Part shown: positions 25,438 through 34,339 of the stretch, in pieces | How the letters are laid out: each line of letters opens with the position of its first letter | How positions within the stretch are numbered: the stretch's first letter is position 1 | DNA from: JAIYCX01 sp964353175 | GTDB lineage: Bacteria > Bdellovibrionota_C > UBA2361 > SZUA-149 > DAOLCO01 | Length of the DNA: 64,000 nt | Direction: 5' to 3' | Assembly: GCA_964353175.1 (NCBI GenBank) | Contig: CAYGUX010000006.1 | Coordinates: 45,571-109,570 of the forward strand | Notes under the pieces: model-generated | Databases searched by the model: none | Told to the model about the DNA's origin: nothing | Seen by the model: the letters and a program-made list of their open reading frames with translations, nothing else | Made by a program: the position numbers and the translations under genes

Positions 25438-27336
25438 CTACTTACCTAAGTTCTTTTGATTCTTAGCCTTTAGTAGTATGCCTGATAGGGGAGGTAGGGT
25501 TAATTTCAGGCTAGCGTTATGGCCATGCTTGGGTATGTTTTGTGAGTTGAGCAGGCCAAGGTTACCTTTGTTAGACCCCCCATATATATAGCTATCACTA
25601 TTGAATATTTCTTCCCATTCACCTTCAAAAGGAATTCCGACTTCATAGTCAATCCGTGGGACTGGAGTAAAATTCATCATGCATAGTATTGTCTCTTTTT
25701 TACTTCTCCTTAAAAAAGAAATTACGCTATTCTTATTGTCTTCACCAGAGATCCAACTAAAGCCAGAGGGATCGAAGTCTAGTTCTTGTAAGGCGTTTTC
25801 TCTGATTGCTAAATGATTTAGGTCTTTAACAATCCTTTGAATACCTTTATGTGAGTCATGGTTTAGTAAGGACCAATCAAGTGACCTTTCATGAGACCAT
25901 TCTTGATAAGAGGCGAGTTCAGAGCCCATAAATAGCAAGTTTTTTCCTGGATGAGCATACATATAGGTGTATAGTAGGCGAAGGTTTGCGAACTTTTGCC
26001 ATTCGTCGCCTGGTAGTTTGTTTATGAGTGAGCCTTTGCCATGCACTACTTCATCATGGGAGAGGGGCAGAATGTAGTTCTCAGTGTGAGTGTAGGAAAA
26101 GCTAAAGGTAACTTGATTATGCTCAAAAGATCGATAGATAGGATCTTTTGAGAAATATTCTAGTGTATCGTTCATCCAACCCATATTCCATTTGCATCCA
26201 AATCCCAAGCCTCCATCTATCACAGGTTTAGTTACTTTAGGCCAAGCTGTCGATTCCTCGGCAATGATTACTGCCTCTGGATGTTTTTGGCCAATGATTG
26301 AGTTTAGCTTTTTAAAAAATTCTAAGCTTTCAATATTTTCACGTCCACCATATTCATTGGGTATCCATTCACCATCTTTTCTTGAGTAGTCTAGGTAAAG
26401 CATGGATGCAACGGCATCTATTCTAAGTCCATCAATGTGAAATACGTCTAACCAATATAGTGCGTTTGAGATTAGGAAGTTTTCAACTTCTTTTCTCCCT
26501 AAGTTAAATATGTAAGTACCCCAGTCAGGATGGAATCCTTTCTTAGGGTCAGCATGTTCGTATAAATATGTACCATCAAAACGGTGCAAACTGTAAGAGT
26601 CTGTAGCAAAGTGGGCCGGTACCCAATCTAAAATCACGCTGATATTGGCCTGATGTAAGGCGTCTATAAGGAACATAAGGTCTCTGGGTTCTCCATATCT
26701 ACTGGTAGGGGAGAAGTATCCGGTAGTCTGATATCCCCAAGAGCCATCAAAGGGATGTTCCGTTATGGGGAGAAGTTCTAAATGAGTAAACCCCATGTCG
26801 TTTAAGTAGGCTGGGAGAGTTTCAGCGAGTTGTTTGTAGGTGACACCAAAAAATGGATAATTGTCAGAGTAATGTTGCCAAGATCCTAGATGAATCTCGT
26901 AAATGTTGGCAGGACTTTTATAGAAATTTTTTGTTTGGTTTTGCCACTCAGAATCATTCCATTGATACTTTGTATTATCGTAAGCTAGAGAAGCACTTTT
27001 AGGCCTGATCTCAGAGTACTTGGCGTACGGATCATTTTTTTCAAAGATTTCACCGGTAGCTCTATTTGTAATTACAAATTTATAGTGATCAAATTCCTTA
27101 ACACCCTCTACGTAGGTGCTCCATACTCCGGATGATTCCAAGGAAAACATTTGGTTCCTGGAGGGATCCCAGGAATTAAAATCTCCAACAACCGCAATCT
27201 CAGAGGCATTTGGTGCCCAAACAGAGAAATAGGCGCCATTTTCACTCAGAGTGCAGCCAAATTTTTCATAGCTTTTTAAGAAGTTCCCTTCACCTAGTAG
27301 ATATAAGTCTTGGGAGCTAAGAAGTTGATTTTTCAA
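25438..27336 (-). CDS. glgB: 1,4-alpha-glucan branching enzyme
   Basis: 632 residues, GH13 branching enzyme creating alpha-1,6 branches in glycogen. An N-terminal CBM48 domain (about 20-115: SVWAPNASEIAVVGDFNSWD) leads into the catalytic barrel: GYQTTGYFSPTSRYG, the nucleophile Asp in HIDGLRIDAVASMLYLDYSR, the acid Glu in VIIAEES, and the third carboxylate in LPLSHDEVVHGKGSL. The C-terminal beta domain follows. No other glg gene is nearby. It is a good full-length match to the short GlgB form. Confidence 0.96.
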   Translation of the reverse strand: MKNQLLSSQDLYLLGEGNFLKSYEKFGCTLSENGAYFSVWAPNASEIAVVGDFNSWDPSRNQMFSLESSGVWSTYVEGVKEFDHYKFVITNRATGEIFEKNDPYAKYSEIRPKSASLAYDNTKYQWNDSEWQNQTKNFYKSPANIYEIHLGSWQHYSDNYPFFGVTYKQLAETLPAYLNDMGFTHLELLPITEHPFDGSWGYQTTGYFSPTSRYGEPRDLMFLIDALHQANISVILDWVPAHFATDSYSLHRFDGTYLYEHADPKKGFHPDWGTYIFNLGRKEVENFLISNALYWLDVFHIDGLRIDAVASMLYLDYSRKDGEWIPNEYGGRENIESLEFFKKLNSIIGQKHPEAVIIAEESTAWPKVTKPVIDGGLGFGCKWNMGWMNDTLEYFSKDPIYRSFEHNQVTFSFSYTHTENYILPLSHDEVVHGKGSLINKLPGDEWQKFANLRLLYTYMYAHPGKNLLFMGSELASYQEWSHERSLDWSLLNHDSHKGIQRIVKDLNHLAIRENALQELDFDPSGFSWISGEDNKNSVISFLRRSKKETILCMMNFTPVPRIDYEVGIPFEGEWEEIFNSDSYIYGGSNKGNLGLLNSQNIPKHGHNASLKLTLPPLSGILLKAKNQKNLGK

Positions 27337-27579
27337 GTTTAGAGAGATCTTTGCTAGGGGTGTTTAATTAAAAAACTAGTGTATAATTTTTAAAGCAGTT
27401 TACCAAGTGTTACTTTTTATATAGAGTGTTTCTAGACAGGTGGGACTTGTTTACTTAAGAATCGGCCATGGTTTTTGTGACTAGGATCTTTTGAGTGAGG
27501 ACTGTAGCCCAAATAAAATAGACATTTAGTATGGGCTGTGGTTTGTTAGATGTTTTCTGGGGGTTTTTAGGAGAGTCAG

Positions 27580-28272
27580 ATGGTTGATACTTGCGGACGC
27601 CAAAGTTTTATTCCCGCACCGATATATGAGAAGGGAGGATATACTTCTCGTTATTATGAGGGATATCGCATTCAAGATGTGGAGCATGAAGATACTTTGG
27701 AAACTCATACTATTATATGCCAGGCCTCTGAGCGCAGAGTTCTGGATTTAATTGGACGCCTGTGGGAGCATTTACTTGATTACTGCACTTTGCGCTCAGG
27801 CTTCGAGTCTTGTAGGGTGACCTTAACTAAGTTCATTGGGCCATCAAGTCAGCATCAGTCCGTTCGTGGTTTTCAGGCTTTTGATGGAATGGAGCCTTAT
27901 GTTGTTAAAGGATTTATTGCTTATTTTAAGGATGCACTTTGGAAGAATCCGGAAACAGAGATCTCCATTTGGATCTCTAGCAGTAAACACCACTTTCCGT
28001 TTCGACTTGTTTTTACGAGAGATAAGTTGCTAAGGGTGGGAGTTCAGGATGTAGCGGACTTACATGGGATTTTATGTTTTTTAGCTGAATTCGGCTTGAA
28101 GCGTAATAGTGCTCTAAGTCTTGTTGATGTGCCTGCCCGTATTTTCAGAGCTTCTGACTCTACGAAACAGTTGTTTGAGGAAATGACGCAGTATTTGAAA
28201 GATGCGTCGCGACCCTTTGGTTGTAATGATCAAGACTTTTGTGAGGGGGATGCAGGTGATTCTGGTTTATGA
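27580..28272 (+). CDS. Hypothetical protein
   Basis: 230 residues, cytoplasmic by composition, with no signal, membrane segment or known motif. Notable stretches are TIICQASERRVLDLIGRLWEHL and EPYVVKGFIAYFKDALWKNP; the C terminus is acidic and Cys-containing. Mixed alpha/beta content is likely. An AGGAG element stands about nine bases before the ATG, which supports translation. It is upstream of the RMD1-like gene on the same strand, with about 100 bases between. Confidence 0.65.
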   Translation: MVDTCGRQSFIPAPIYEKGGYTSRYYEGYRIQDVEHEDTLETHTIICQASERRVLDLIGRLWEHLLDYCTLRSGFESCRVTLTKFIGPSSQHQSVRGFQAFDGMEPYVVKGFIAYFKDALWKNPETEISIWISSSKHHFPFRLVFTRDKLLRVGVQDVADLHGILCFLAEFGLKRNSALSLVDVPARIFRASDSTKQLFEEMTQYLKDASRPFGCNDQDFCEGDAGDSGL

Positions 28273-28378
28273 AAGGTTTGTGCTGAAGGTTTTTTAGAAC
28301 CACAGCACTTTCTATTTAAGTTTTTTAATTCTTCCTAGGCCTTTCTTTCTTCCTTCTAGCCAGCTATAATGTGTGGCT

Positions 28379-29518
28379 ATGTCCTCAAATTTACATATTA
28401 AAAACGGTTCTGTTGATCTTTGTTACGTCTTTGAGATTGGCGAAGGTGTTAAACTTAATAAGGCGGGTGAATTAATCGAGGGCGATACTCGTAGGCAGAT
28501 TTCTAGCCGAAAACGAGCACATGAGAGATATTTTGGGTATGACCCAGCTCCACTTATATTTAATGAGGTTATTGAGCCTATTCGATTCGAAAATTTCTTA
28601 ACTGAGGAGGCGTTTGAACTTACCGTCTTCGATATCGGTGTTGTTCTCGCTAGGTATAAAATCCTATTAACTGAAGGCATGCCGATTGAGGACTTGGTTC
28701 ATTTAAGTAGATTGTTAGGAGAAGATGAACGTCCTCTTCTGTATGCACGAGCAAGAACAGAGTTGATGTTGGAAAAAATTGCATCAGCTGTTATTCGGCC
28801 ATGTATTGAAGAAATCTCTCATGGATACTCATTATTTGGAATTGAATCTTTTGTTGAAGCTACTGGTACCAACATTCCCTACGTGATAGACACTCATGCA
28901 GGGGTCATCGCACAGATCTTACGCCAGGAAAATCGAGAATTATCAGAAGATGTTATCGCGGATGTTTTAAGATATAAGTTAAGTTATACTCCCTCTGATA
29001 TTACTATTGTGGATTGGGATTCTGCTATTCGTTTAGGAGAAGAGAGTCGAGATATATTTGGAGTAATAGAGTTCTCTTTGATTCAGTTACTTGAGATGTT
29101 GTACCTGGATGAGAAGATAGATGATCATAATGACTCCGCCTACGAGGTGTTTTCTGAAGAGCAGAGTTTAAATTTTTTTAATCGAATAGTTCTGAACTTT
29201 AAGAGAGCGCTCAGTGGTAAGTTTAAGACTACGGAGGCTGAGTTGGCACAGTTAACTGTAGATTCTACTAATCTGGCGATAAATGTTTCAACTGCGATTA
29301 ACCTTATCGGAGACCCGACTTTAGTTAGAATATACGGCTTAGCATCTGATAGGTTCCGACTACAAGATTTAGAACAAGCGATAGATAGGAAGATTAGAGT
29401 GTTAGAAGGGATTTATCAAAAATATACTGATAGATCTAATGCTCGGCGTGGACTTATTCTTGAATTGGTAATAGTGTTTTTGATAGGGTTCGAAGTATAT
29501 CAAAGTTTATTTAAATAA
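28379..29518 (+). CDS. RMD1/DUF155 family protein with C-terminal membrane anchor
   Basis: About 379 residues. The body carries DUF155 features (VFDIGVVLARYKILL, then TITIVDWDSAIRLGEE-like IVDWDSA). The end has the characteristic ARRGLILELVIVFLIGFEVYQSLF, a hydrophobic C-terminal segment shared by RMD1/YagE proteins from bacteria to yeast mitochondria. The yeast relatives act in mitochondrial translation or meiotic division; the bacterial role is unknown. I prefer the ATG at 28379 to the GTG at 28373. It is 11 bases upstream of the inositol-phosphatase gene, so the two are probably co-transcribed. Confidence 0.8.
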   Translation: MSSNLHIKNGSVDLCYVFEIGEGVKLNKAGELIEGDTRRQISSRKRAHERYFGYDPAPLIFNEVIEPIRFENFLTEEAFELTVFDIGVVLARYKILLTEGMPIEDLVHLSRLLGEDERPLLYARARTELMLEKIASAVIRPCIEEISHGYSLFGIESFVEATGTNIPYVIDTHAGVIAQILRQENRELSEDVIADVLRYKLSYTPSDITIVDWDSAIRLGEESRDIFGVIEFSLIQLLEMLYLDEKIDDHNDSAYEVFSEEQSLNFFNRIVLNFKRALSGKFKTTEAELAQLTVDSTNLAINVSTAINLIGDPTLVRIYGLASDRFRLQDLEQAIDRKIRVLEGIYQKYTDRSNARRGLILELVIVFLIGFEVYQSLFK

Positions 29519-29529
29519 GAGTTATAATT

Positions 29530-30339
29530 ATGAATGATGTTAGAGATCAACTTCCTAGTGTTCAAATTGATAAGATATTTGAATTTATTAAAGCCTTTTC
29601 GATTGAAGCTGCGGAATTGGTGCGAGAGCTTGTAAAAGTTGAGTTCTCTAAGGAAGAAAAAAGAGACCAAAGTTTTGTAACCGAAGTTGATTTTAAGGTA
29701 GAGGATCTTTTACGTGAGAAAGTAGCCGCATTGTTCCCTGAACATGGACTAGTAGGTGAAGAACGATCTAGTTTGAATCCAGAGGCAGAGTTTCAGTGGA
29801 TAATCGATCCCATCGATGGCACTCAAAACTTAGTCCATGGCATCCCTACTTACGGGATAGTTGTTGGTTGTTTTTATAAGTCTAGGCCAATCGCTGGTAT
29901 CATTAATCACCCAGCTCTAAAGTTAGAATATTATGGTGCTTACAAAAGGGGCGCCTATCGAGATGGAATTAAACTTAATATTCAAGATAATCCTGAACAA
30001 GATGCCTTTCGGCAGGAGGTTATTGCCTTAAGTACTAGGGATTGTTTTAAGCGAATTGGTAGAGAAGACATTTTTGATACTGTAATGAAGGAGCATGCTT
30101 CAACTAGAGTATATTATGATATCTTTTCAACAACTAGAGCAATCGAGGGGCAGGTTGGAGCATTGTTGGAGTTTGGTATGAAGTGTTGGGATATTGCTGC
30201 TACGGAGATACTCGTGACTGAAGCCGGTGGTGTTTATGAGGAATATTCTAGAGTGAATAAAGAGGGTAGCCCGGAAATTATTTCAATAATGATTGGCAAG
30301 CCAAGTGTAGTAGCCCAGATAAAACAAATCATTGAATAA
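29530..30339 (+). CDS. Inositol monophosphatase family protein
   Basis: 269 residues. Mg-dependent phosphatase fold: metal-binding GEERS (about 75), WIIDPIDGTQNLVHG (about 90-105, the family signature), and the C-terminal metal Asp in KCWDIAATEILVTEAGG. Members dephosphorylate inositol phosphates, histidinol phosphate (HisN), fructose bisphosphate or PAP. The sequence alone does not decide, although HisN-type enzymes are similar in length. It follows the RMD1-like gene closely. Confidence 0.9.
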   Translation: MNDVRDQLPSVQIDKIFEFIKAFSIEAAELVRELVKVEFSKEEKRDQSFVTEVDFKVEDLLREKVAALFPEHGLVGEERSSLNPEAEFQWIIDPIDGTQNLVHGIPTYGIVVGCFYKSRPIAGIINHPALKLEYYGAYKRGAYRDGIKLNIQDNPEQDAFRQEVIALSTRDCFKRIGREDIFDTVMKEHASTRVYYDIFSTTRAIEGQVGALLEFGMKCWDIAATEILVTEAGGVYEEYSRVNKEGSPEIISIMIGKPSVVAQIKQIIE

Positions 30340-30346
30340 AAAATAA

Positions 30347-30476
30347 AAAGGGAAGAGAAAAATTCGCCCTGAACAACCTTGTTCTTTTACAGCTCTTTAG
30401 TGAATCCTTTCTCATATTCCTATTGGCATGTGTGGAGCGGTACCAATAAAAACTTTTTAGGCGAATCTTTCCCTTT
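30347..30476. ncRNA. Candidate three-way-junction RNA or elaborate terminator
   Basis: A closing helix is made by AAAGGGAA (30347-30354) with TTCCCTTT (30469-30476) and ATTCGCC (30362-30368) with GGCGAAT (30460-30466). Inside are two hairpins, GAACAA/TTGTTC (30371-30384) and TATTGG/CCAATA (30421-30448). On the minus strand the closing helix is followed by a T-rich run (complement of 30334-30349). That would suit either the 3' end of a small RNA or a terminator for the RNase H-like gene. The class is unknown. Confidence 0.4.
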
Positions 30477-30577
30477 CACCTTACTCCGCGCGGAAGGAAC
30501 TTTTTGCTAATCCATAGCCCTAGTTCAAGCCACACTAATATAGTCGGACTTTCTTTCTTATATCTTTAAGGTTCTAT

Positions 30578-31120
30578 TCATAAGATTATCCAATCTGAAG
30601 ATATTTTTTTTAAATATACTTGAAAGTTGTTTTTAAATGTTGAGATATCGCCATTTTCATAGAAAGTTCTGCCTTGGTAGCAGATTCTATGACATAGATG
30701 ATGTCGCGAGTTCTCTTTTGAGCTTTGAGGTAGTTTAATTGGAAGCTCGTTTTCTCTAATAATATCAATCGTTTGAAGATGTACCTTTGAATGCTCCTCT
30801 TGCCTGAATTTAGACATGATTGTGTCGATATGAGGAATGTCCATTGTCCACTTAGAATCTTTGAAGTTGATGTGTTTGGGTTCAATCTCGGTAAATAGAT
30901 GTTCTAAGGCAAGTAGCCCTGCTAGTAATTCGGCCTTAGAGGAATCGCCAATTTCATAAATATATAAGCATTTGCAGGTGGTTATAAATGGTACATTCGT
31001 GTAGTCCTCAGGCGCGGAAAGTGGCTTTTCGGACTTTAATCTAATAATTACTGCGCCTAAGGAGTGAATATCCGATAATACAGTGGCGTCAGAAGTTAGG
31101 TGGAAAACTTGCTTAGTCAT
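30578..31120 (-). CDS. Divergent RNase H-like protein
   Basis: 180 residues. Start and spacing recall RNase HI: MTKQVFHLTSDAT with D11, then IHSLGAVIIRLKS (first beta strands), E64 in SSKAELLAGLLALEHL (helix A of RNase H) and D88 in INFKDSKW. These three acids correspond to the D10/E48/D70 triad of the E. coli enzyme, with a 15-residue insertion between the first two. The final catalytic Asp region is not visible, and the C-terminal half (RHHLCHRICYQG) is unlike RNase HI. Either an active but divergent nuclease or an inactive RNase H fold. Low codon complexity and isolation are consistent with an accessory gene. Confidence 0.65.
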   Translation of the reverse strand: MTKQVFHLTSDATVLSDIHSLGAVIIRLKSEKPLSAPEDYTNVPFITTCKCLYIYEIGDSSKAELLAGLLALEHLFTEIEPKHINFKDSKWTMDIPHIDTIMSKFRQEEHSKVHLQTIDIIRENELPIKLPQSSKENSRHHLCHRICYQGRTFYENGDISTFKNNFQVYLKKISSDWIIL

Positions 31121-31185
31121 AAAAGCTTGCTTACATTAGTCATAATATTGAAAACTAAATTTTAATCTCATAAATATTTAACATA

Positions 31186-31440
31186 ATGTGGACTTATACT
31201 CAGAAAACTCTTTTTAATGTAGGTGATAGCTCTTTTAGGGGGCGATCTAGGTTGTCATTATTGGCACTAATTGCGGGCATCTCATTACTCGGTTTTGCTA
31301 TTATCTTAATTTTAAAGCCTGAAATTTTAGCATTCTTACTCGCGGGTGTATTAATATTTCTTGGACTTGGCTTTTTGTCTCTTTCATTTGTTTTGAAAGG
31401 TTCATCAGCCAGACGTGCTTTTAAAATGCACCTTTTTTAA
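31186..31440 (+). CDS. Small two-helix membrane protein
   Basis: 84 residues with two strong hydrophobic helices (about 24-44 and 46-70) separated by KPEI. The N terminus is hydrophilic with SSFRGRSR and the tail is basic (SSARRAFKMHLF), suggesting both ends face the cytoplasm. No family recognised. It is convergent with the large Fe-S oxidoreductase gene, 13 bases apart. Confidence 0.65.
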   Translation: MWTYTQKTLFNVGDSSFRGRSRLSLLALIAGISLLGFAIILILKPEILAFLLAGVLIFLGLGFLSLSFVLKGSSARRAFKMHLF

Positions 31441-31452
31441 GTTTTATCTGAC

Positions 31453-33693
31453 TTAGTGATCAATTGAATTGTTTGAAGTATTTATTGCTTCGGCCACAAG
31501 CTCTGCAATATCTTTAACTTGGATTTCGTTTTCTTTGTCTTCTATCTTTATTCCATCCTCTAACATCTGCATACAGAAGGGGCAGGCCGTTCCGATAGTG
31601 TTGCTAGATGTCTCTTCGGCTTGAAGAACTCTAAGTCTATTAACTCTCTCACCAACTTTCATATCATGCCAGTAATGCCCTCCTCCAGCACCACAGCACA
31701 TGCTTTTTTCTTTGTTTGAGGACATTTCTTTTAGGTTGTTTGCCCCTAAGCTTTTTAAGATCTCTCTTGGTGCAGAGTATTCATCGTTATATCTACCTAG
31801 ATAGCAAGGATCATGAAAAGTTATAGAAGAAAGCGAATTGTCTTTAAGTTCTATTATATTTTCTTTAATGAGATTATTCAAGAATACCGAGTGATGTTCC
31901 ACTTCAAATGGAGCTTCCGAAATAGATCCGAATTCAGGGTATTCATTTTTTATTGTATTAAAACAATGAGGACAATGAGTAACAATCTTTTTAAATTTTA
32001 CATTTTTAAACGTAGCAATGTTTTGTTTCGCCGCTACTTGGAAAGTGTTTTCATCTCCCAGTCTTCTTGCCGCGTCTCCTGTGCAAGATTCTAGATTACC
32101 TAAAAGCCCCCATGAGATACCTGAAGCATTTAAAATTGATAACATAGATTTAGCAATTTTTTGTTTTCTGGTATCAAAGGTGGAAATGCATCCAGTCCAG
32201 TATAAAATCTCTACTTCATCTCCTGGATTTAATCGATTGGCATCAAGATCACTAAACCAATCTTCTCTTTCATCCGCATTGCCCATAGGAGTACCCTTGG
32301 ATTCAATGGCTCTAAGAATAGGTTGCGCTTCAGATGGGACTTGCCCTTGAATAAGAACTAGGTTCTGTCTTGCTCTAGTAATGTAATCAACATGATCAAT
32401 CCCTACTGGGCATGCATCGACGCAAGCTCCACAAGTAGTGCATGACCAAAATACATCAGCATCCATTATGCCACCGGCTAGGAGTGCGTCTTTGTCTTTT
32501 CCTAAAGAATCGGTAGTTGCATTGTTTACGAGTTCAGAGGAGCTTCGTTTGAACTTATCAGGATTTAAGCTTGGAGATTCTTTTAAGAGGAGCTCCTTTA
32601 GAAGAAAAGAGTCTAGTTTCCTAAGTGCTAACCCAAGTTTGGTCTTAGGGGGGTCAAGTAGGCTTGCTTGGATATTTAGAAGATGGTCTCTAGTGTCAAG
32701 GATTAACCACTTAGGAGAGAGTGCTTTTCCGCTATTGTAGGCAGGGCAGACATCTTGACATCGACCACAAGAGGTACAGGCATCTAAGTCCAATCTTCTT
32801 TTCCAATCCAGATCATTTAGGGTTGCAATCCCTAGAGAAAACTCCCCATCTCCAGCTGCGGCTTCTTCTAATATTTTTTCGAGATCACCTCCCGATCGGA
32901 TTTGTCCTTTGGGAGTATAGATGTCTTTAAAATAGAGATTTAAACTACTCGAAAGTATGTGGAAAAATTTTGAATAAGGCATTAAAGCAACAAAGGCTAG
33001 AAAAGTGAGGGTGTGAATCCACCAAATTCCAAAATGTAGTATCTTTGAAGCATCCACTGAAACGCCCCAAAAAAACTTACTGACAATAAAACCTACAAAA
33101 GAATAATGAGACCATGGATCATTTGAAGCATGTATCCTCAGTGCTTCAAGTAGAAATCCTTGAACAAGTAGTAGGGTGAACATCTGAAGCATGAATCTAT
33201 CTGCTTTCGTGGAGTGTAGCTTGTCTGGTTTTTGATGAAATCTTCTATGACTTGCTAAACAAATCCCTAAAAGAAAAAGGAATCCAAAAAGGTCACTAGC
33301 AATTGTGAGGCCGAGATAGAAAGGCCCGCTATAAACATCAAGCCCAAAGTCATGAGCTAAAAAAACCATTGTGGTTGTAAATAACAAGACTAAAAATCCG
33401 AGGTAAATCAGGATATGAAAAACACCTGCTTGGCTATCTCTACTAACCCTTTTTTGAAATACAACATTCATAATGAAGTGATGTAAACGTTTAAATGATA
33501 AATCAGGTTTGTTTGCAGTACCGCTTCCTGCCGTCCAAAGAAGGATTCTTTGGTAAAAGCCATTGAGGAAAATGATTAAGGCAACACTAAGGAGTATATA
33601 AAGTGCTACCTGATTGCCTATGGCTGGGAGATTCCAGTAGATAGGTCTTGAAGCTGTAGCAATAGTGTGGCCGTAAGAAAGTTCTGTGTTCAA
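31453..33693 (-). CDS. Membrane-bound heterodisulfide reductase-like Fe-S oxidoreductase (FadF/HdrD type)
   Basis: 746 residues. An N-terminal DsrM/NarI-like heme-b membrane domain with about five to six helices (about 25-260) is followed by two ferredoxin motifs: CTSCGRCQDVCP near residue 306 and CTTCGACVDACPVG near 418. Two CCG domains end the protein (LESCTGDAARRLG and SMCCGAGGGHYWHD). This is the layout of the oxidoreductase encoded with ETF genes in deltaproteobacteria and Bacillus FadF, which passes electrons from acyl-CoA dehydrogenase via ETF to the quinone pool. No etf gene is adjacent here, but the thiolase at 6.7 kb fits fatty-acid turnover. Confidence 0.9.
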   Translation of the reverse strand: MNTELSYGHTIATASRPIYWNLPAIGNQVALYILLSVALIIFLNGFYQRILLWTAGSGTANKPDLSFKRLHHFIMNVVFQKRVSRDSQAGVFHILIYLGFLVLLFTTTMVFLAHDFGLDVYSGPFYLGLTIASDLFGFLFLLGICLASHRRFHQKPDKLHSTKADRFMLQMFTLLLVQGFLLEALRIHASNDPWSHYSFVGFIVSKFFWGVSVDASKILHFGIWWIHTLTFLAFVALMPYSKFFHILSSSLNLYFKDIYTPKGQIRSGGDLEKILEEAAAGDGEFSLGIATLNDLDWKRRLDLDACTSCGRCQDVCPAYNSGKALSPKWLILDTRDHLLNIQASLLDPPKTKLGLALRKLDSFLLKELLLKESPSLNPDKFKRSSSELVNNATTDSLGKDKDALLAGGIMDADVFWSCTTCGACVDACPVGIDHVDYITRARQNLVLIQGQVPSEAQPILRAIESKGTPMGNADEREDWFSDLDANRLNPGDEVEILYWTGCISTFDTRKQKIAKSMLSILNASGISWGLLGNLESCTGDAARRLGDENTFQVAAKQNIATFKNVKFKKIVTHCPHCFNTIKNEYPEFGSISEAPFEVEHHSVFLNNLIKENIIELKDNSLSSITFHDPCYLGRYNDEYSAPREILKSLGANNLKEMSSNKEKSMCCGAGGGHYWHDMKVGERVNRLRVLQAEETSSNTIGTACPFCMQMLEDGIKIEDKENEIQVKDIAELVAEAINTSNNSIDH

Positions 33694-33997
33694 ATCGAGA
33701 TATTCCTAAAAGAGAAGTAAAAGAGTTTTTTGACAACTTCTTTTACACCAAATTAGCGTATTCGTAAGTAATCTAAATTTGGCACTAAGGTCATAGGTTT
33801 CCCTCGCGCCAAAACCTACTAAAAAAGTCGCAATTGCAGGGGATGCTAAGTAATTAAAAGTAGCCCCGCACCAGTTAAGGGTAGTGAAAATGCACTCGGA
33901 TCTGTCGGGGGTTTCATCGTAAACTTGCTAGGTGGAAATGAAAAGAGGAGGCATTGCCTCCTCTGGGGTTAACCATTCTTGGAAAATGTGTAGAAAG
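33694..33997. other. Noncoding spacer between the Fe-S oxidoreductase and alpha-CTD-like genes
   Basis: 304 bases that must hold the promoter of the minus-strand oxidoreductase gene. It also holds a terminator at 33941-33963 and one copy of a recurring AAAGTAGCCCC motif at about 33857-33867, followed by GCACC. No protein gene is seen. Confidence 0.6.
33941..33963 (-). terminator. Intrinsic terminator after the alpha-CTD-like gene
   Basis: A perfect 8-bp stem GAGGAGGC/GCCTCCTC with a 3-base loop at 33945-33963. On the minus strand it is followed by four T (complement of 33941-33944), about 35 bases past the stop codon. Confidence 0.8.
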
Positions 33998-34339
33998 TCA
34001 GTCGTTTCTCAGCCTAAGATTTCTTTCGGCGAGAGCCTTACGGATCTCATTCAGTGTCCCTTCTCCAACGGATCTGAGACATAGAATTTCATCGGGAGTT
34101 TTGTTTAGCAACTGTTTTATGCTTGTTACACCAAGCCGATAAACTGCCTTTCTTGCTCTCGTTGAAAGTCTTAAGGATGTAATCATGTCGAACGACATCG
34201 CCGTTTGTTCACGGGTCATCGCCTCAATCCTTTTCATCATCGCTAGTACTTCCTTGGCGATACCATCGATTTTTAGTGTTAAGAGATTTAAGTCACTAAT
34301 TAATTTGTTAATCTGATCGTCATCCATCTGCTTTACCAC
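33998..34339 (-). CDS. Stand-alone RNA polymerase alpha C-terminal-domain-like protein
   Basis: 113 residues. Residues 1-50 are predicted coiled-coil helix (INKLISDLNLLTLKIDGIAK). Residues about 55-111 match the alpha-CTD fold: LRLSTRARKAVYRLGVTS, LLNKTPDEILCLRSVGEGTLNEIRKALAERNLRL. The Arg equivalent to E. coli alpha R265, which contacts UP-element DNA, is kept (R61), while N268 is Lys. The alpha N-terminal domain is absent, so it cannot be the polymerase subunit itself. It may bind DNA or transcription activators. GTG (34339) or ATG (34327) start. Monocistronic, with its own terminator. Confidence 0.82.
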   Translation of the reverse strand: MVKQMDDDQINKLISDLNLLTLKIDGIAKEVLAMMKRIEAMTREQTAMSFDMITSLRLSTRARKAVYRLGVTSIKQLLNKTPDEILCLRSVGEGTLNEIRKALAERNLRLRND

